Source of the DNA: Rhea pennata
Lineage: Eukaryota > Chordata > Aves > Rheiformes > Rheidae
Length of the DNA: 64,000 bases
NCBI RefSeq assembly: GCF_028389875.1
Contig: NC_084666.1
Location: 32,148,308 to 32,212,307, forward strand
Direction: 5' to 3'
Below the pieces are notes generated by a model, which was given only the letters and a program-made list of their open reading frames with translations, had not been told where the DNA came from and did not search any database. This document shows, piece by piece, positions 36,901 to 47,200 of this stretch; position 1 is the first letter of the stretch, and every line of letters begins with the position of its first letter. A program made the translations under genes and the position numbers.

Positions 36901-39900
36901 CAAAGAACTACTGCAGGAAGAGTGTATATGAAATAAATTTTCAGTTGAGTGTCATGTTGAAGATTCTACTGACAAACATAACCACCATCAAGCCCAAGAT
37001 ATACTTAGAAACAACTGTTTGCTGTTCTTTGCTGTACATCTTACATAACTCATACTCATTAAATAAGCTTTCCGCATTCAGTCTTAGTTTTCTCTGTTCT
37101 TCAGAACTCCACCCATTACTCCACCTTTTGTGCTCGATATCAACGTGCCTTGTCAAGTTTAAGCCACTTAAGTGGCCTCTGAATTCAAGCAATAGTCAAG
37201 CAACACACTGCAGACAGTCAGCATTTGACAAACATTTAGTAAATATTTGCTGGAATCTTAAGGTTTCATGAAAATGTTTTTAGAAATCCACAACTGAAAT
37301 CCATCTTAGCATAGAAGAAACCAAACTTTAATAAAGCTACCTCAAAAACTTAACATAAGCTGCACTAGAAAAAATGGCATTAGGCACACCACATAGTTGG
37401 CACTACACTTCTACTAGCATGAAATCAGTCAGGAACGATGCATAGCCAACACATACATACTTGAAAAAGAGGCACTAGTGCAGAAATGGCTTATGTCTTC
37501 TTTTGCTAGTATAACTTACACTAGACCTCGAAATATCTTAAGCTATATTGGAAAAACAATGCTACAAAAGGTGCTACAAAAACACGATGGCTTATAGCTG
37601 AAACTAACAAATCAGCAAGAGTAACTCCCACCCGCCATCCTCCTAACCATGTAAATTTTACTATAGTTAAGTGTAAATCACAAAGATACATAAAAGCACA
37701 TAATACTAGGTTTAAGCTGAAAGAGACTTAATTCACTGATTCGGTGTTTGCAATAGTTTCCACAGAGTTCATAACATTCTTCTTCCCGTCTTTTCCTCAG
37801 GTTCTACCCTGGTAGCAAATACCAGGGTAAGGTTATTTTGAAGTCATATTGTGAGTTTAGACTCTTACAACTGGAAGATATTGTGAGCAGATTAGGTCAC
37901 AAAATCAGAGAGAATCCTTCTAGGTTTTTTTCGTTTGTTTGGTTTTTTTTTTTTCTCCTTGGAAGTCAGTCTATACTGGAAAATATTTCTAATAAGCAAG
38001 TTTAAGATATGAATTGTGCAAGAAATTGGGCCAGGGAACTGATATTCTTATAGTGGCTAGTAGCAATTGTTCAGCACACACAGAATGCTTAACAGCTTCT
38101 TTAATGACTATAATGTTTAGCTATTTTAGACAACCAGATTTAATTTTTTAGCAGCTCCAAAAATTCCTCTTTTGATCATTATTTATAGAAATAAATGGAT
38201 AAGCTGAAGCAATCCTTATTTCTTATTAAAGAACTTAAAACTCTTCTCTGATTCCATGTGCTTTGGTTCCATGAGTCCCTCTCTCCCAACACCACTCCTT
38301 CGAGATTTAATACTGCAGGATGAACAAGTTCTGTTCTGTTTTGTTTTTTCCTTCTAATCTAGTAAGCTACAAATTACCACCCATCAATGTAGCAAGCGTG
38401 ACAAACAAGAATAAAACTGTAATGAAACTCCTGATCTCAGCTGAGGCATTTGTTCCAACTTTGTTGACTTGCTTAGCAGCCAGCATTCAAAATGCCAACA
38501 TAAGGGCATTATATAGCAATAAGCCTTAAAAGCTACTGTTGCTTGCAAAAAGTGCAAATTATCTTTGGCATGTAGTTGACTGAACAATGACTACCATGTA
38601 AGTATAATGATTCAAATCTTGTTAACACTGGAAGATCTTTTATATTTTGACAGTTTCACAGAGATTTACCATTCTCATTTCTACTGCTTCTACATGGAAA
38701 ATCAGTTCCTCTGATGGAATGAACCGTAAAGTGTATTTGCTGCTGCTACTAGAATTAAGACTTTCATCACAGCTCACCTTTTAAGATGAGCAATTCACAG
38801 CTGCACAGATTACCAGATGATTTAAAACAAAGTCTGAAGTGTTTTATAAAACAATTCACTGGTAATTCTGCAGTCTCTCCCATGAGCCAAACAATATTTG
38901 CTCCAGAAGTGCTTACAAATAGTTTGCTGTTATCGTTGTTTCTATTATTACTTGCATTTGCAGTATAAAAAGATGCAGTGCCACCTGCTGGCTTAGGAGT
39001 TTCACATTTTTCTGGTTCACCCCTTCAGTAAAATCAGCTATAAAAACAAAATACCAGTAGCACTCTGTACATTCTATTCTTCTAATAGAGAATGGTACCA
39101 CACATATTACAGTAGAAACAGCTTTTTTAAAGTCTCATCAGCTAAGATGTGTGCTACGGTATCAGATGTATTCCACTTGAAACATGAGGTGTGAAATCCA
39201 AGTTCTAGAATGAGAGAATATTCAAAATGGGCAATTCAAATACTTAACACAGAATTTACCTATGAAATGAAAGCCACTTGACTCCTTCACACAGTACAAC
39301 TCCTGATGTCATAAGTAGCTCTGCAAAGTACTGTGTCTCAATTCCTTCTTCCTCATGCTTTTTAAACTGGATGCCAGATGTCGTTAACAGTTCAATAGAG
39401 TCCTGGGCATACATATCTTCTCTAAAAGAGAGGGGAGGGGGAGGAAAATAGACCTTAGTGATTATAAACCTGGTAACAGCTTCTCCTCTTTTCTACTTAC
39501 TCCACAGGCTCTACTAGCATAAAGGAGGAGCAACCTGACTATCCTTGTTTATTACGAAAACAACTGTTTTTCATAGTATTTGTTAACTTTCATTAGCATC
39601 TATCTGATCATTCCCAGCATCTCCATTTCTATCTTCTTCAAAAAGACCTATCTCCCTGTTCTTTATTCTATTGCCTAATAGGACTCCCCTTTTGTGAAAT
39701 CTACAGAGGAAAGTAAATGCATGAATACAGATAATTTTACCAAGTAAGATCTGTTCTTTATCCTGTAACAAAGTAAATGCAACAGTTGAGAGGCACTTCT
39801 GAAATCCGTTACACTGCAGAATTAAGAACAGTCCACTTCAAATCAAATCCCACTGCTTTATTCATTCTGGGGACAGTATTTTCTGCCTGCTTCTAGTTTT

Positions 39901-42900
39901 CTGCAATTTAAGTTTACAGAAGCGTTCAGACCACATACACACCACTCAAAACTTCCTTCTTACTACAACTGGAAATTAAGAATTTGTCCTTTCTGGCTGA
40001 TCTTTACAACTCAGCTAACCCAAAAACTTCTCTCTAAGCCATCAACTTCAACTTTTCTTTAACAGCCAGATTTTGGATCCATTTGGATCCCTTTATCACT
40101 AATATTTTTGTAGATTCTTAGAAATTTGGTGATGAAACAGATAGGGATTTTTTTCTAATTACAAAGTTTAATCTATACTGTCATAACAGAGGCATAAAAT
40201 GATTATCTGAGAAGTAAATGCACACACGGCTTTACTTAGAAGACACTGTTCATATTACTGACCACAACATACCATTCTACAAAGTCTATTCGGTATATAG
40301 GTTTTAATTTTAGTGAAGGTCCCCTCTCAAATTAAAATACACAGGACAATCCAGTACATCAAACTTGAAAATTACATTCAATGGTAGTCTTATAATCCCT
40401 ATACTTAATAGCAAGTCATCATTCATCAGGACATGGAGATACATTCTCAAGATGTGTTGTATCTTTTTTCCTCCCTCCCACACAGCTGCTCATTAGCTCT
40501 CCAGCTTTAAGGCATCAACTTCCCAACACCTGCCCATTTCCATAACACATTAAAGAATCCATCTGAAACAAACATACCTATTTTACAAAAATAAAAATAA
40601 AATCTCTAGTTTGTTGCTTTGCACTAATCAGGTGGATATGCAGTTCAGAGCAATATTTATGGTCTTTAAAATACATTGTGACAAGATCTGGCTGGAACAG
40701 AACATATTAAAAAATACCCTCTAGGAACAGCCAATAGCTGTTTTGCTTCAGGAGCAGAACACTTGGCACGGTGCCATTTCCCAACAGGAAATTTAGAAAC
40801 AGATGAAAACCTGCCTTTTTTTTTTTTTTTTTTAATTACTTCCCTATTTCTGTTAAAGATACTATTCTTGTGTTAAACAGCATTCATTTAGCTTACTATT
40901 TTGGATAAAATCTCCATCAATGAACTTGCAACAAGCTAGTTCACTAAGTATCTACTTCCTACTTTACTAAACTTTCTTACCAGTGTGGTACCTGGCACAA
41001 ATGGATGGAAAACTACTTTTGTTTTCAGATACTAGACATTAGATAGATCTTTGAAGCTCAGAAAATGAATAAAACATAACCCAGGCTCTTCTTCACAGAT
41101 CAGTTTGGAAGCTATCCATTCCTCCTTCTCTTTCGCCTGTACTTAGCAGGATTAGTCTATTCATTTATTAAGATAATGGATAATTTCTATCCAGCATTTA
41201 TATGGCCAAGTAGGGTCAGAAATACCAAAATAATGAACCTGCACTTCCTTTTCTTTCAGGGAGTGCTTCAAACAAAAAAAGCATGTCACTCCTCAGGCCA
41301 AACTGATTTGTGACAAGCCACAGCATTGCTTGTTTAGAAAAACAGAAAGATCAGGAGAGATAAGGGCAGTTTTTTTGCTGTAACAATCCTGGTGACTCTG
41401 AAGTGTTTTTACCTGCAGGGAAAAAAAATGCCTGTTCTCTAAGCTTCCTTTGTAGGCTGCAATTTTAATTCATGTAGATCAAGTTTTCCAGTAGTCAGTC
41501 CATAACACAGTTACCAAAAAAAATCCAAGCCTTCAAAATACTGAGAAATATTTGTACTGATAGACTGAGCCATATGAGAACCATGTCAGACTAATTATGT
41601 TTACTTGGGGGGAGGAGGAGGAGGAGGAAGAATCAAGATACTGCCTTGGTAACCCCTTGGTCAGCTACCTGTTAAAGATATAATTATAACTCCATGCAAG
41701 TCCCACTGGGAAAATTACGTTCATACTTAAAGATTTATCATTGATAAAGCCACTTTCTAAAGTGAAGTCCAGCATACTATTCTGATAGACAGTAAAAAAG
41801 CTTGATTTTTTTAATTAACATCTTACACACGTAAAAAAAAAATCCAAAATAGTTGCACAAAAAAAAATCAGAACAGAAATCTCCACAAGAATTATGCTGT
41901 AAAATTTAGCAAATCCCTTTTAGCCTGTAAGAGAAAGTTAAAATACAATACAGTAAATAGAATAGCTTGCTTTAAAAATAAAAGCTGCTACGGTATTAAA
42001 AAGCTGACAGTATTTTTCTTAGAACATTATCATGATCTTGTTGTGTGCCTTTCAATAAAAATTGTATTATTTTAAAGATGCGTAGGAACTTGCTGATGAT
42101 TGTTGTCATGCCTTTTTTTTGTTACTAAAATGATTTGGTATTTTTTCTTCAAATGTTTGTATTATCCTTTTGAAATATACAAGAAATAACAAGCAACTCT
42201 TATAAAAAACAGAAAGATTTAGGCTAAATTTAGGCATTTTATAAACTAAAACTTCATACTTCAAAGCATTAAGTATGAATATGCAGAGCTAACTCTCACA
42301 TCACTTTAAAACATTTGTTGAAATTATGTTGCATCTCTGACTAAACTACAAACAATAAGACAGCCTGCACAGAAACGAAGGAAGAAAGCCTGTGTCTGTC
42401 CAGCCAAAATTTTCCTCATATAAGACATTCCAAACAGTGCATAAACATAGCATAAACTTTTATAACCTATAATATATTTTCATATCAGTAAATTAGAAAC
42501 ATGCATCTAACCATAAGGAGATTTAACACTTACGTTAAATTAAATTTAAAATTAAATTGCCAAGTTGAAGTTCCTGGAGGGTATTCTCCTTGCTCATTCA
42601 TAAACGTCAGTCCTAGTTGAATTATTTTTAGCAAGTCTACATTACAGCGTAATAGTTGGTACTGATAGTCTGCGTTGCTTCTGAATTCTCCAATAGGCCT
42701 TGCAACTACACCTGGAAATTCTGTATCCTGTAAAAACAGAGTTAGAACTTCAACAAAAGATCTTCGAAGAAATTTACGCTGTTTATTTTTAATATTAAAA
42801 TATACTTCAAGTATGGAATCACTTCAAAGCTGAAGAATACTGCGTGCAACTGTAACCTTAAAAAGGTAATAGATTAGGATTTTAATGTTTATATAAAATA

Positions 42901-43152
42901 TCATTAATTCGCATTAAGAATCCATGTACTTTCAAGGAAAATGGATAACACTTAAGTTTAAAACTAATGAAAAGTTACTGACATTAATCACGTTTCTGCG
43001 GTAACGTGTCAGGTAAAGATCAAGTGCCCGCTTACCATAGCTACATAGTTATACTTCCGTATAACCTGACGAATTTTCTTCATCTCCTCATCCAAGTTAC
43101 AAGCCCAGACTTCACAGATTCTTTGACTATGGTCTACGGTAGCTGCTGGCAT
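25082..43152 (-). CDS. CNOT7: CNOT7 (CAF1a), CCR4-NOT deadenylase
   Basis: CNOT7 is the CAF1 3'-5' exoribonuclease that shortens poly(A) tails as part of the CCR4-NOT complex, binding the CNOT1 MIF4G domain and BTG/TOB proteins. Six coding exons on the minus strand (43152-43036, 42727-42534, 39421-39260, 33074-32930, 28023-27913, 25210-25082) join in phase to 285 codons, the exact family length. The protein starts [16 protein letters not shown] and ends [10 protein letters not shown]. All DEDD catalytic residues are present: Asp40 and Glu42 (MDTEFPG), Asp161 (HSGYDFGYL) and Asp230 ([11 protein letters not shown]), with His225 beside the last. Residues match mammalian CNOT7 almost throughout. 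The paralogue CNOT8 has a different tail, so it is excluded. Transcription comes from the CpG island shared with VPS37A. Confidence 0.98.
25211..27912 (-). other. CNOT7: CNOT7 intron 5, 2.7 kb
   Basis: Non-coding. Short frames on both strands show no known motif. Confidence 0.85.
27913..28023 (-). CDS. CNOT7: CNOT7 exon: [10 protein letters not shown] catalytic block
   Basis: It encodes residues 207-243, [20 protein letters not shown] then [17 protein letters not shown]. It carries His225 and Asp230, the last DEDD residue. It is 37 codons in phase 0 at both ends, so skipping it would stay in frame but remove Asp230. Confidence 0.97.
28620..28682 (+). repeat. Purine-only A/G tract
   Basis: About 60 bases of A-runs broken by single G with no pyrimidine. 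It is the complement of a U/C-rich stretch in the CNOT7 pre-mRNA, about 600 nt upstream of the exon at 28023. Confidence 0.9.
30966..30996 (+). repeat. A31 homopolymer
   Basis: An uninterrupted run of 31 A in CNOT7 intron 4. No adjacent element body was recognised. Confidence 0.95.
32116..32593 (-). pseudogene. Coding-like, frameshifted block of unknown identity
   Basis: Two minus-strand frames abut with an 11-nt overlap. The first (32593-32294, 99 codons) includes [19 protein letters not shown] and ends [12 protein letters not shown]. The second (32301-32116, 61 codons) includes [17 protein letters not shown] and ends SQFSRFS. The second frame opens right after a TAA at 32304-32302, and the first closes at 32294. 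This is what one indel in a single open frame of about 155 codons would leave. A good acceptor (ttatttcctcattgtgcag) precedes it at 32585. I do not recognise the protein. It lies in CNOT7 intron 4 on the gene's own strand. It could be a retrocopy fragment, a decayed exon or chance. Confidence 0.35.
32930..33074 (-). CDS. CNOT7: CNOT7 exon: SGYDFGYL catalytic block
   Basis: It completes Ser158 and encodes [20 protein letters not shown] through MKSCKNLK (residue 206). Asp161 is the third catalytic carboxylate. The acceptor is aatttgcag and the donor gtaagt. It ends at a codon boundary. Confidence 0.97.
33075..39259 (-). other. CNOT7: CNOT7 intron 3, 6.2 kb
   Basis: Non-coding and AT-rich. It contains a perfect 10-bp-arm inverted repeat at 37805-37829 and a 94-codon plus-strand frame at 36171-36455, both discussed as findings. 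Confidence 0.85.
37805..37829. repeat. Perfect inverted repeat (10-bp arms, 5-nt loop)
   Basis: taccctggta, loop gcaaa, then taccagggta, in CNOT7 intron 3. It is flanked on the plus strand by acceptor-like and donor-like sequence. Confidence 0.9.
39260..39421 (-). CDS. CNOT7: CNOT7 exon: residues 104-157
   Basis: It encodes (T)[19 protein letters not shown] through GVKWLSFH and two bases of Ser158. The acceptor is ctcttttag and the donor gtaaat. Confidence 0.97.
39422..42533 (-). other. CNOT7: CNOT7 intron 2, 3.1 kb
   Basis: Non-coding. It includes a T-run at about 40816-40833 and a (GGA)n tract at 41611-41629. Confidence 0.85.
41611..41629 (+). repeat. (GGA)n tract
   Basis: About six tandem gga units after a G-run, in CNOT7 intron 2. 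Confidence 0.9.
42534..42727 (-). CDS. CNOT7: CNOT7 exon: DTEFPG catalytic block
   Basis: It encodes residues 40-103 plus two bases of Thr104: [20 protein letters not shown] through WQFNFKFNL. Asp40 and Glu42 of the DEDD site are its first and third residues. The acceptor is ctgtttttacag and the donor gtaagt. Confidence 0.97.
42728..43035 (-). other. CNOT7: CNOT7 intron 1 of the coding region, 0.3 kb
   Basis: Short intron between the first and second coding exons. I see nothing notable. Confidence 0.9.
43036..43152 (-). CDS. CNOT7: CNOT7 first coding exon
   Basis: Start ATG is at 43152-43150. It encodes residues 1-39 ([10 protein letters not shown] ... RKYNYVAM) and ends at a codon boundary before gtaagc. 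The preceding minus-strand pyrimidine tract and AG at 43247-43248 indicate that this exon also carries 94 nt of 5'UTR. Confidence 0.97.
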
Positions 43153-43246
43153 AGTGGGGGGTTTTAGAGACCATACATCAAAAGTTACACTTGACTGGGG
43201 ATCAGTTTCATAAAGAGGGCTTTAATTGCGGTTTATTTTTTTTAAC
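43153..43246 (-). other. CNOT7: CNOT7 5'UTR portion of first coding exon
   Basis: It lies between the ATG and a strong minus-strand acceptor (tgctttcctttctttgtctcttag). A non-coding exon is therefore expected upstream, in the CpG island. Confidence 0.7.
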
Positions 43247-43637
43247 CTAAGAGACAAAGAAAGGAAAGCAGTTAAGCACAAGCCCGTTCAGGAGCGCTGC
43301 GCCAGGCTCGGGGGCTCCCTAGCTGACAGCCCGGAACAGCTCCCCGGGCAGGCGCCTCATTTGGCGGGAGAAATTCTCCTCCTTCGCAGGGGAAGCCGAT
43401 CGCGCCCAACCCGAGGGCGGCAGCAGCGGGGCGGACAGCTCGCGCACGGACGCGGCCCGCAGGACGCGGCTCCGCGCCCCGGCCGGCCTCGGGGGCGCAA
43501 CAAGCGGCTTCGCGCAGGGCCCGAGCGGCGCCGAGCGCCTCCCCGCCACCCCCGGAGACCGGGCCGGGCCGGCGCGGCCGCCGCCGGGGAGCGGGGCGGG
43601 ACCCAGGGCCGCGCTCCCGCCGCTCGCCGTGACTCAC

Positions 43638-43800
43638 GGTGCCGGGCGCGCAGGGCCGGGCCGCGGCAGGTTGGCGAGGCCCCGCGGCGGCGGCGGCGGC
43701 GGCCCCGGGACGCCGCAGAGCCGCGAGTCGGCGCGCGAGACGCTGCAGCTGCTGCCCCCGCCGCCCCACCGCACAAAGCCATTACATCATCGCCCTGCGC
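43638..43800 (-). other. CNOT7: CNOT7 non-coding first exon (candidate)
   Basis: A minus-strand GTGAGT donor occupies 43637-43632, leaving an exon that would end at 43638. A second donor-like site (gag|gtgagg) lies near 43846. The transcription start is not defined by sequence; the upper limit given is a guess. Confidence 0.35.
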
Positions 43801-43929
43801 CGCCCGCCCGCCCGCGCGCGCCGCGCCCCGACCTTTGCCCCCTCACCTCTGACCGCCCGCGCCGCCGCTGGCGAGGGCGAGGGCGCCAATCGCGGGCCGC
43901 GCCCACCCGCCCTCCTTCACCCGCGCGCA

Positions 43930-43958
43930 CCGGCCCCGCCCCTCATAGGCGGGGCCGG
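43930..43958. promoter_or_regulatory. GC-box inverted repeat at the divergent promoter
   Basis: ccggccccgcc and its exact complement ggcggggccgg are separated by cctcata. This gives one Sp1/KLF-type GC box facing each gene. Confidence 0.75.
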
Positions 43959-43970
43959 GGCGCGCGGCGG

Positions 43971-44009
43971 TGACGCGTGGGCTCGTGACGCGAGCGCGTG
44001 CTGACGTCG
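43971..44009 (+). promoter_or_regulatory. Three TGACG (CRE/ATF half-site) motifs
   Basis: TGACG occurs at 43971, 43986 and 44002 in the same orientation. The last is tgacgtcg, close to a full CRE. They lie 110-145 bp upstream of the VPS37A start codon. Factor binding is inferred from the motif only. Confidence 0.55.
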
Positions 44010-44074
44010 GGGCGGTGCCGCCGCGGCGCTTGCTCGGCCGCTGGGTCCCGGCGGCGGCGGCAGGGGGGAGTCAC

Positions 44075-44099
44075 GGCCGGGCCGGGCCGGGCCGGGCCG
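44075..44099 (+). repeat. (GGCCG)5 pentanucleotide repeat in VPS37A 5'UTR
   Basis: Five exact copies of ggccg end 16 nt before the VPS37A ATG. Confidence 0.95.
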
Positions 44100-44115
44100 C
44101 GCCGCCGCGGGGAGG

Positions 44116-44243
44116 ATGAACTGGCTGTTCCCCCTGGCCAAGGGCGGCGGCTCCTCCTCGCCCGCCGCGCCGCTGCCCGCCCTCACCAGCCTGCAGCAGC
44201 AGAAGCAGCGGCAGATCGAGTCGCTGCGCAGCTCCCACGCCGC
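44116..44243 (+). CDS. VPS37A: VPS37A exon 1
   Basis: It encodes MNWLFPLAKGGGSSSPAAP then LPALTSLQQQKQRQIESL and RSSHA plus two bases. The donor is gtgagt. It lies wholly in the CpG island, and the ATG context is ggaggATGa. Confidence 0.95.
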
Positions 44244-47200
44244 GTGAGTGACCGCGGGGCGGCCCAGCGCCCCCGGGGGTCGGGGCGGGACGGGGCGGGG
44301 GGCGGCGGCGAGCCGCCGGGGGCGGCGCGGGCCGTGCGCGCCCCGCGGGTGCCTCTGCGGGCCGGCGCGGCGGCGCCGGGCCCCCCTGGAAAGGGGCGGT
44401 TGTAGGCGCCCGCGGCCAGGCGCGCTTGCCGGAGCAGCGGGGCTTTTCCCAAGCCAAGAGCCGGAGGGGTAAAGCGGGGAGCGTGCCGGAGCCGCGGCGC
44501 AGGCAGCCGCGGCGCAGCCGCAGTCTGCCCCCGCGACCTGCTTTTCCGACGTACAGTGCTACTTTGCTAGTGACTGACCGTGTATTAGTAACCTGCTCGG
44601 CGGGGAGGGTCTCCTCCCCCCCCCCTCGATGTCCACCACCATGCTTTGTACTGCGGACTGGTTCTTTTCTCCTGAGAGGCTGCAGGTGGCTTCGTGCTGA
44701 TCAGTCCTGCCTAGCTTTTTCTCTTTTAATTCTTCTAAAGTGTTCATCTCTTAAAAAGAGTTTTGCAATTCGTGTGTTTCAAGTTCCGTGGCCAATTCCC
44801 ATGATACGCATAGGTGTTGTTTTTAGCGAACACGTGAGCATTTGTCTTGCTTCCTGGGACTTTAGGAAGACTGTTGAAGTGGAACAGCTGAGGTGCCTCC
44901 AAAAGCTATCAGAGAAAGCAAAGCGAATGTTTACTGCTATGTCACACTGAGGCCAGCACAGGAAGGAAACTAATTTTCAGCCATGTAAGAAAGGTGCCAA
45001 GAGCCAAGTTTAACAGTTGCAAACCGATTGCTGTCTTACTATTTGAAATCAGTGCATAAGAAATGTAAATATGATAGTGTAGTTTGTTATTGTTGACTGT
45101 TTAAACTTAAATCTGTTCAGAGCCAAATTTTCACAGATATTTTGAAAGGATCGTTCACTGTTTTTTAGTGCAGGTACCCAGCAGCTTAAGCTTCTCTAAC
45201 CAGAGGTTTCTGTTGGCTAGGCCTTTGCTTTTTATTTTTACTTTTTTTTTTTAAATACTGGGGACTTCGTTGTCCTCAGGAAAAGGTTTTTTCTTTTTGT
45301 TTTTCATGCTTTTTGCTTTTCACTTTTCCTCATGGGCTCACTGAGCTAGTTTACTACTAGGTTGTGCAGACGCAAGGGTTGACAGATACAGAGAGGGATT
45401 GGACCCAGCAGCCAGGAATGGGCAAAGAGAGTGGTGGGGAGATGGTAGTTGCTCAACTATACCTTTTCAGCAGTGTAAACTAGCCTGCACTCTTAAGCAT
45501 AGACACTCTTAGTCACTCTTAAGCATAGACAAAAAAGCAAAGAGTAGGCAAATTGAAGAAGAGTTTTAAGTTGTACATGTACATAACACTTCACAGGGGT
45601 GCAAACACTCCCACTCCCACACTGAACACACTTTTTCCATATAATTTATTTGGGGTTTTTTTGGAGCAATTAATGGTATGGGGGAGGGGGAACAGGGACA
45701 TTTCCGAAGTTGGGTGCCAAGAGGCTTTCTGGGAACACCCAGCTGTCACTGTTACTAGTTGTAGCTGTGCTTGGTCCCCTTAGAAGGGTGAGGGAGAGGA
45801 TGATGTTAGTAACTGGGTGCAGGCAGATGTCTTTTCTCTCCCAGTAACAGCCCAGGTATATTTATGCTGCCTGGAACTGTTGCTTCTGAGCTAAATTTAC
45901 ATCTTCTTCTCCTCTTCCTCCTCTGCATTCTGTGGAATGCCATCTTTCAAAACAGTCTTGCGCTGCATACAAATTGTAGAGGAATGTTGAAATCCAATTC
46001 TTATTAAAGCAGCTGTTTTTGAAGAGTTTCTGAGTAACTGGACTGTTACCAATTTGGATTCATTGTCACAATACTTTTTTGGAAGATACATGTTTCCTCA
46101 GTGCTTTCAGGAGGGTTGAATCTTGAGTGTCCTTGGCTTACAGAGCTTTAAACTTTTGCAAGTAGCTCTTCAGAGAAATACTATTGAAAATATCTGTGTA
46201 AATGCATAGAATTTGGTGCATGTGCAAAAATGATTCAAATAGTAAGAAAATAGGTTGAGTGTAATGTATGCCTTAAATATTTATATGTAGGCAGCATATC
46301 AGAGTGATATTAAAGTGTGAAACAGCCATAAAGCCTTGTGAAGGTAAATGTTTTATCAGAAAAAAAAATCAATTTAGAAGAAATCAGTGATATGATGTCT
46401 TAATATAAGCCAGTAGATGGGGGGAAAAGAAGTTGGGACTGTTAGCAGATCAGCTGGTAGCACAAGGCTTTACAAAAGAGAAGTGAAACTTTGCACAGAT
46501 TCGAAAGTAGTAGGAAACCTGACTTTAAAATAGTGGAAGAATAGAAATCAGTGGTGGAATCAAAATGAAGTTAGAAATAACCATACTGATGGGTGATAAT
46601 GACTTTCTTGGCCCTTTAAATAGGTGAAAGGGATGGAATGATTGGGAAGTCAACAGTAAGAAAGAAGTCAAGATACCATAATGTGATTCAGAATGTATTT
46701 TACACCAGTGTATTATGTGGTAAAGTTAAAATTGTTGAAATGCTGATTGTCCTATAGTTATCATGGTCATCATATGAAGAAAGAGCTAAGTGTATAGATC
46801 TGTTTTTTGTTGTGTCTTTTTTTATAGCTTCTGTAAGCTTCTGTGACATTTCTGCGAGAATGAACTTGTCTGGTCAAATTTTCTTTGTGATTTTTGGACA
46901 GCAGTGTATTTGTCTAAATTGCAACCAGTGCAGCAACTGAAGATGAAGTATCTTATATAAATAGCAGTACAGGAAAGGTATTCACTGTATTGGTAATTAC
47001 AGTAACTTTAGCAATGTAAGGTGTGGGGTCTTGACGTAGGTCCTGATTTGAAAATGTTCTTTTTGTTTGTTTTTGCTAAATACTTTCGCTGGCAGAAGTG
47101 ATATGGTGTCTTAGGTATATAAAGGATGATATTCTTAAATATGCTGCAGCAAAATTGATTAAAAGAATTCATGTCTTGTACAGCAAAAAGCTGTCTACAA

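Larger units (their letters stand above)
43270..44540. promoter_or_regulatory. CpG island, divergent CNOT7/VPS37A promoter
   Basis: About 1.2 kb of very GC- and CpG-rich DNA sits between the head-to-head genes, in sharp contrast to the AT-rich surroundings. It covers the probable non-coding first exon of CNOT7 and the first exon of VPS37A. There is no TATA box at a credible position. Several GC boxes are visible (ccccgcccc, ggcgggg). All long open frames here reflect the scarcity of stop codons in GC-rich DNA. Confidence 0.9.

Noticed and set aside
43226-44472. Several long open frames (up to ~208 codons) on both strands in the CpG island
   Set aside because: Their products are Arg/Ala/Pro/Gly-rich, as expected when GC-rich DNA lacks stop codons. 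They overlap the promoter, the CNOT7 leader and VPS37A exon 1, and none resembles a known protein.
44426-44950. 174-codon plus-strand frame in VPS37A intron 1
   Set aside because: It starts in the GC-rich stop-poor stretch, has no domain or splice context, and is interrupted right after. It is best explained as chance.
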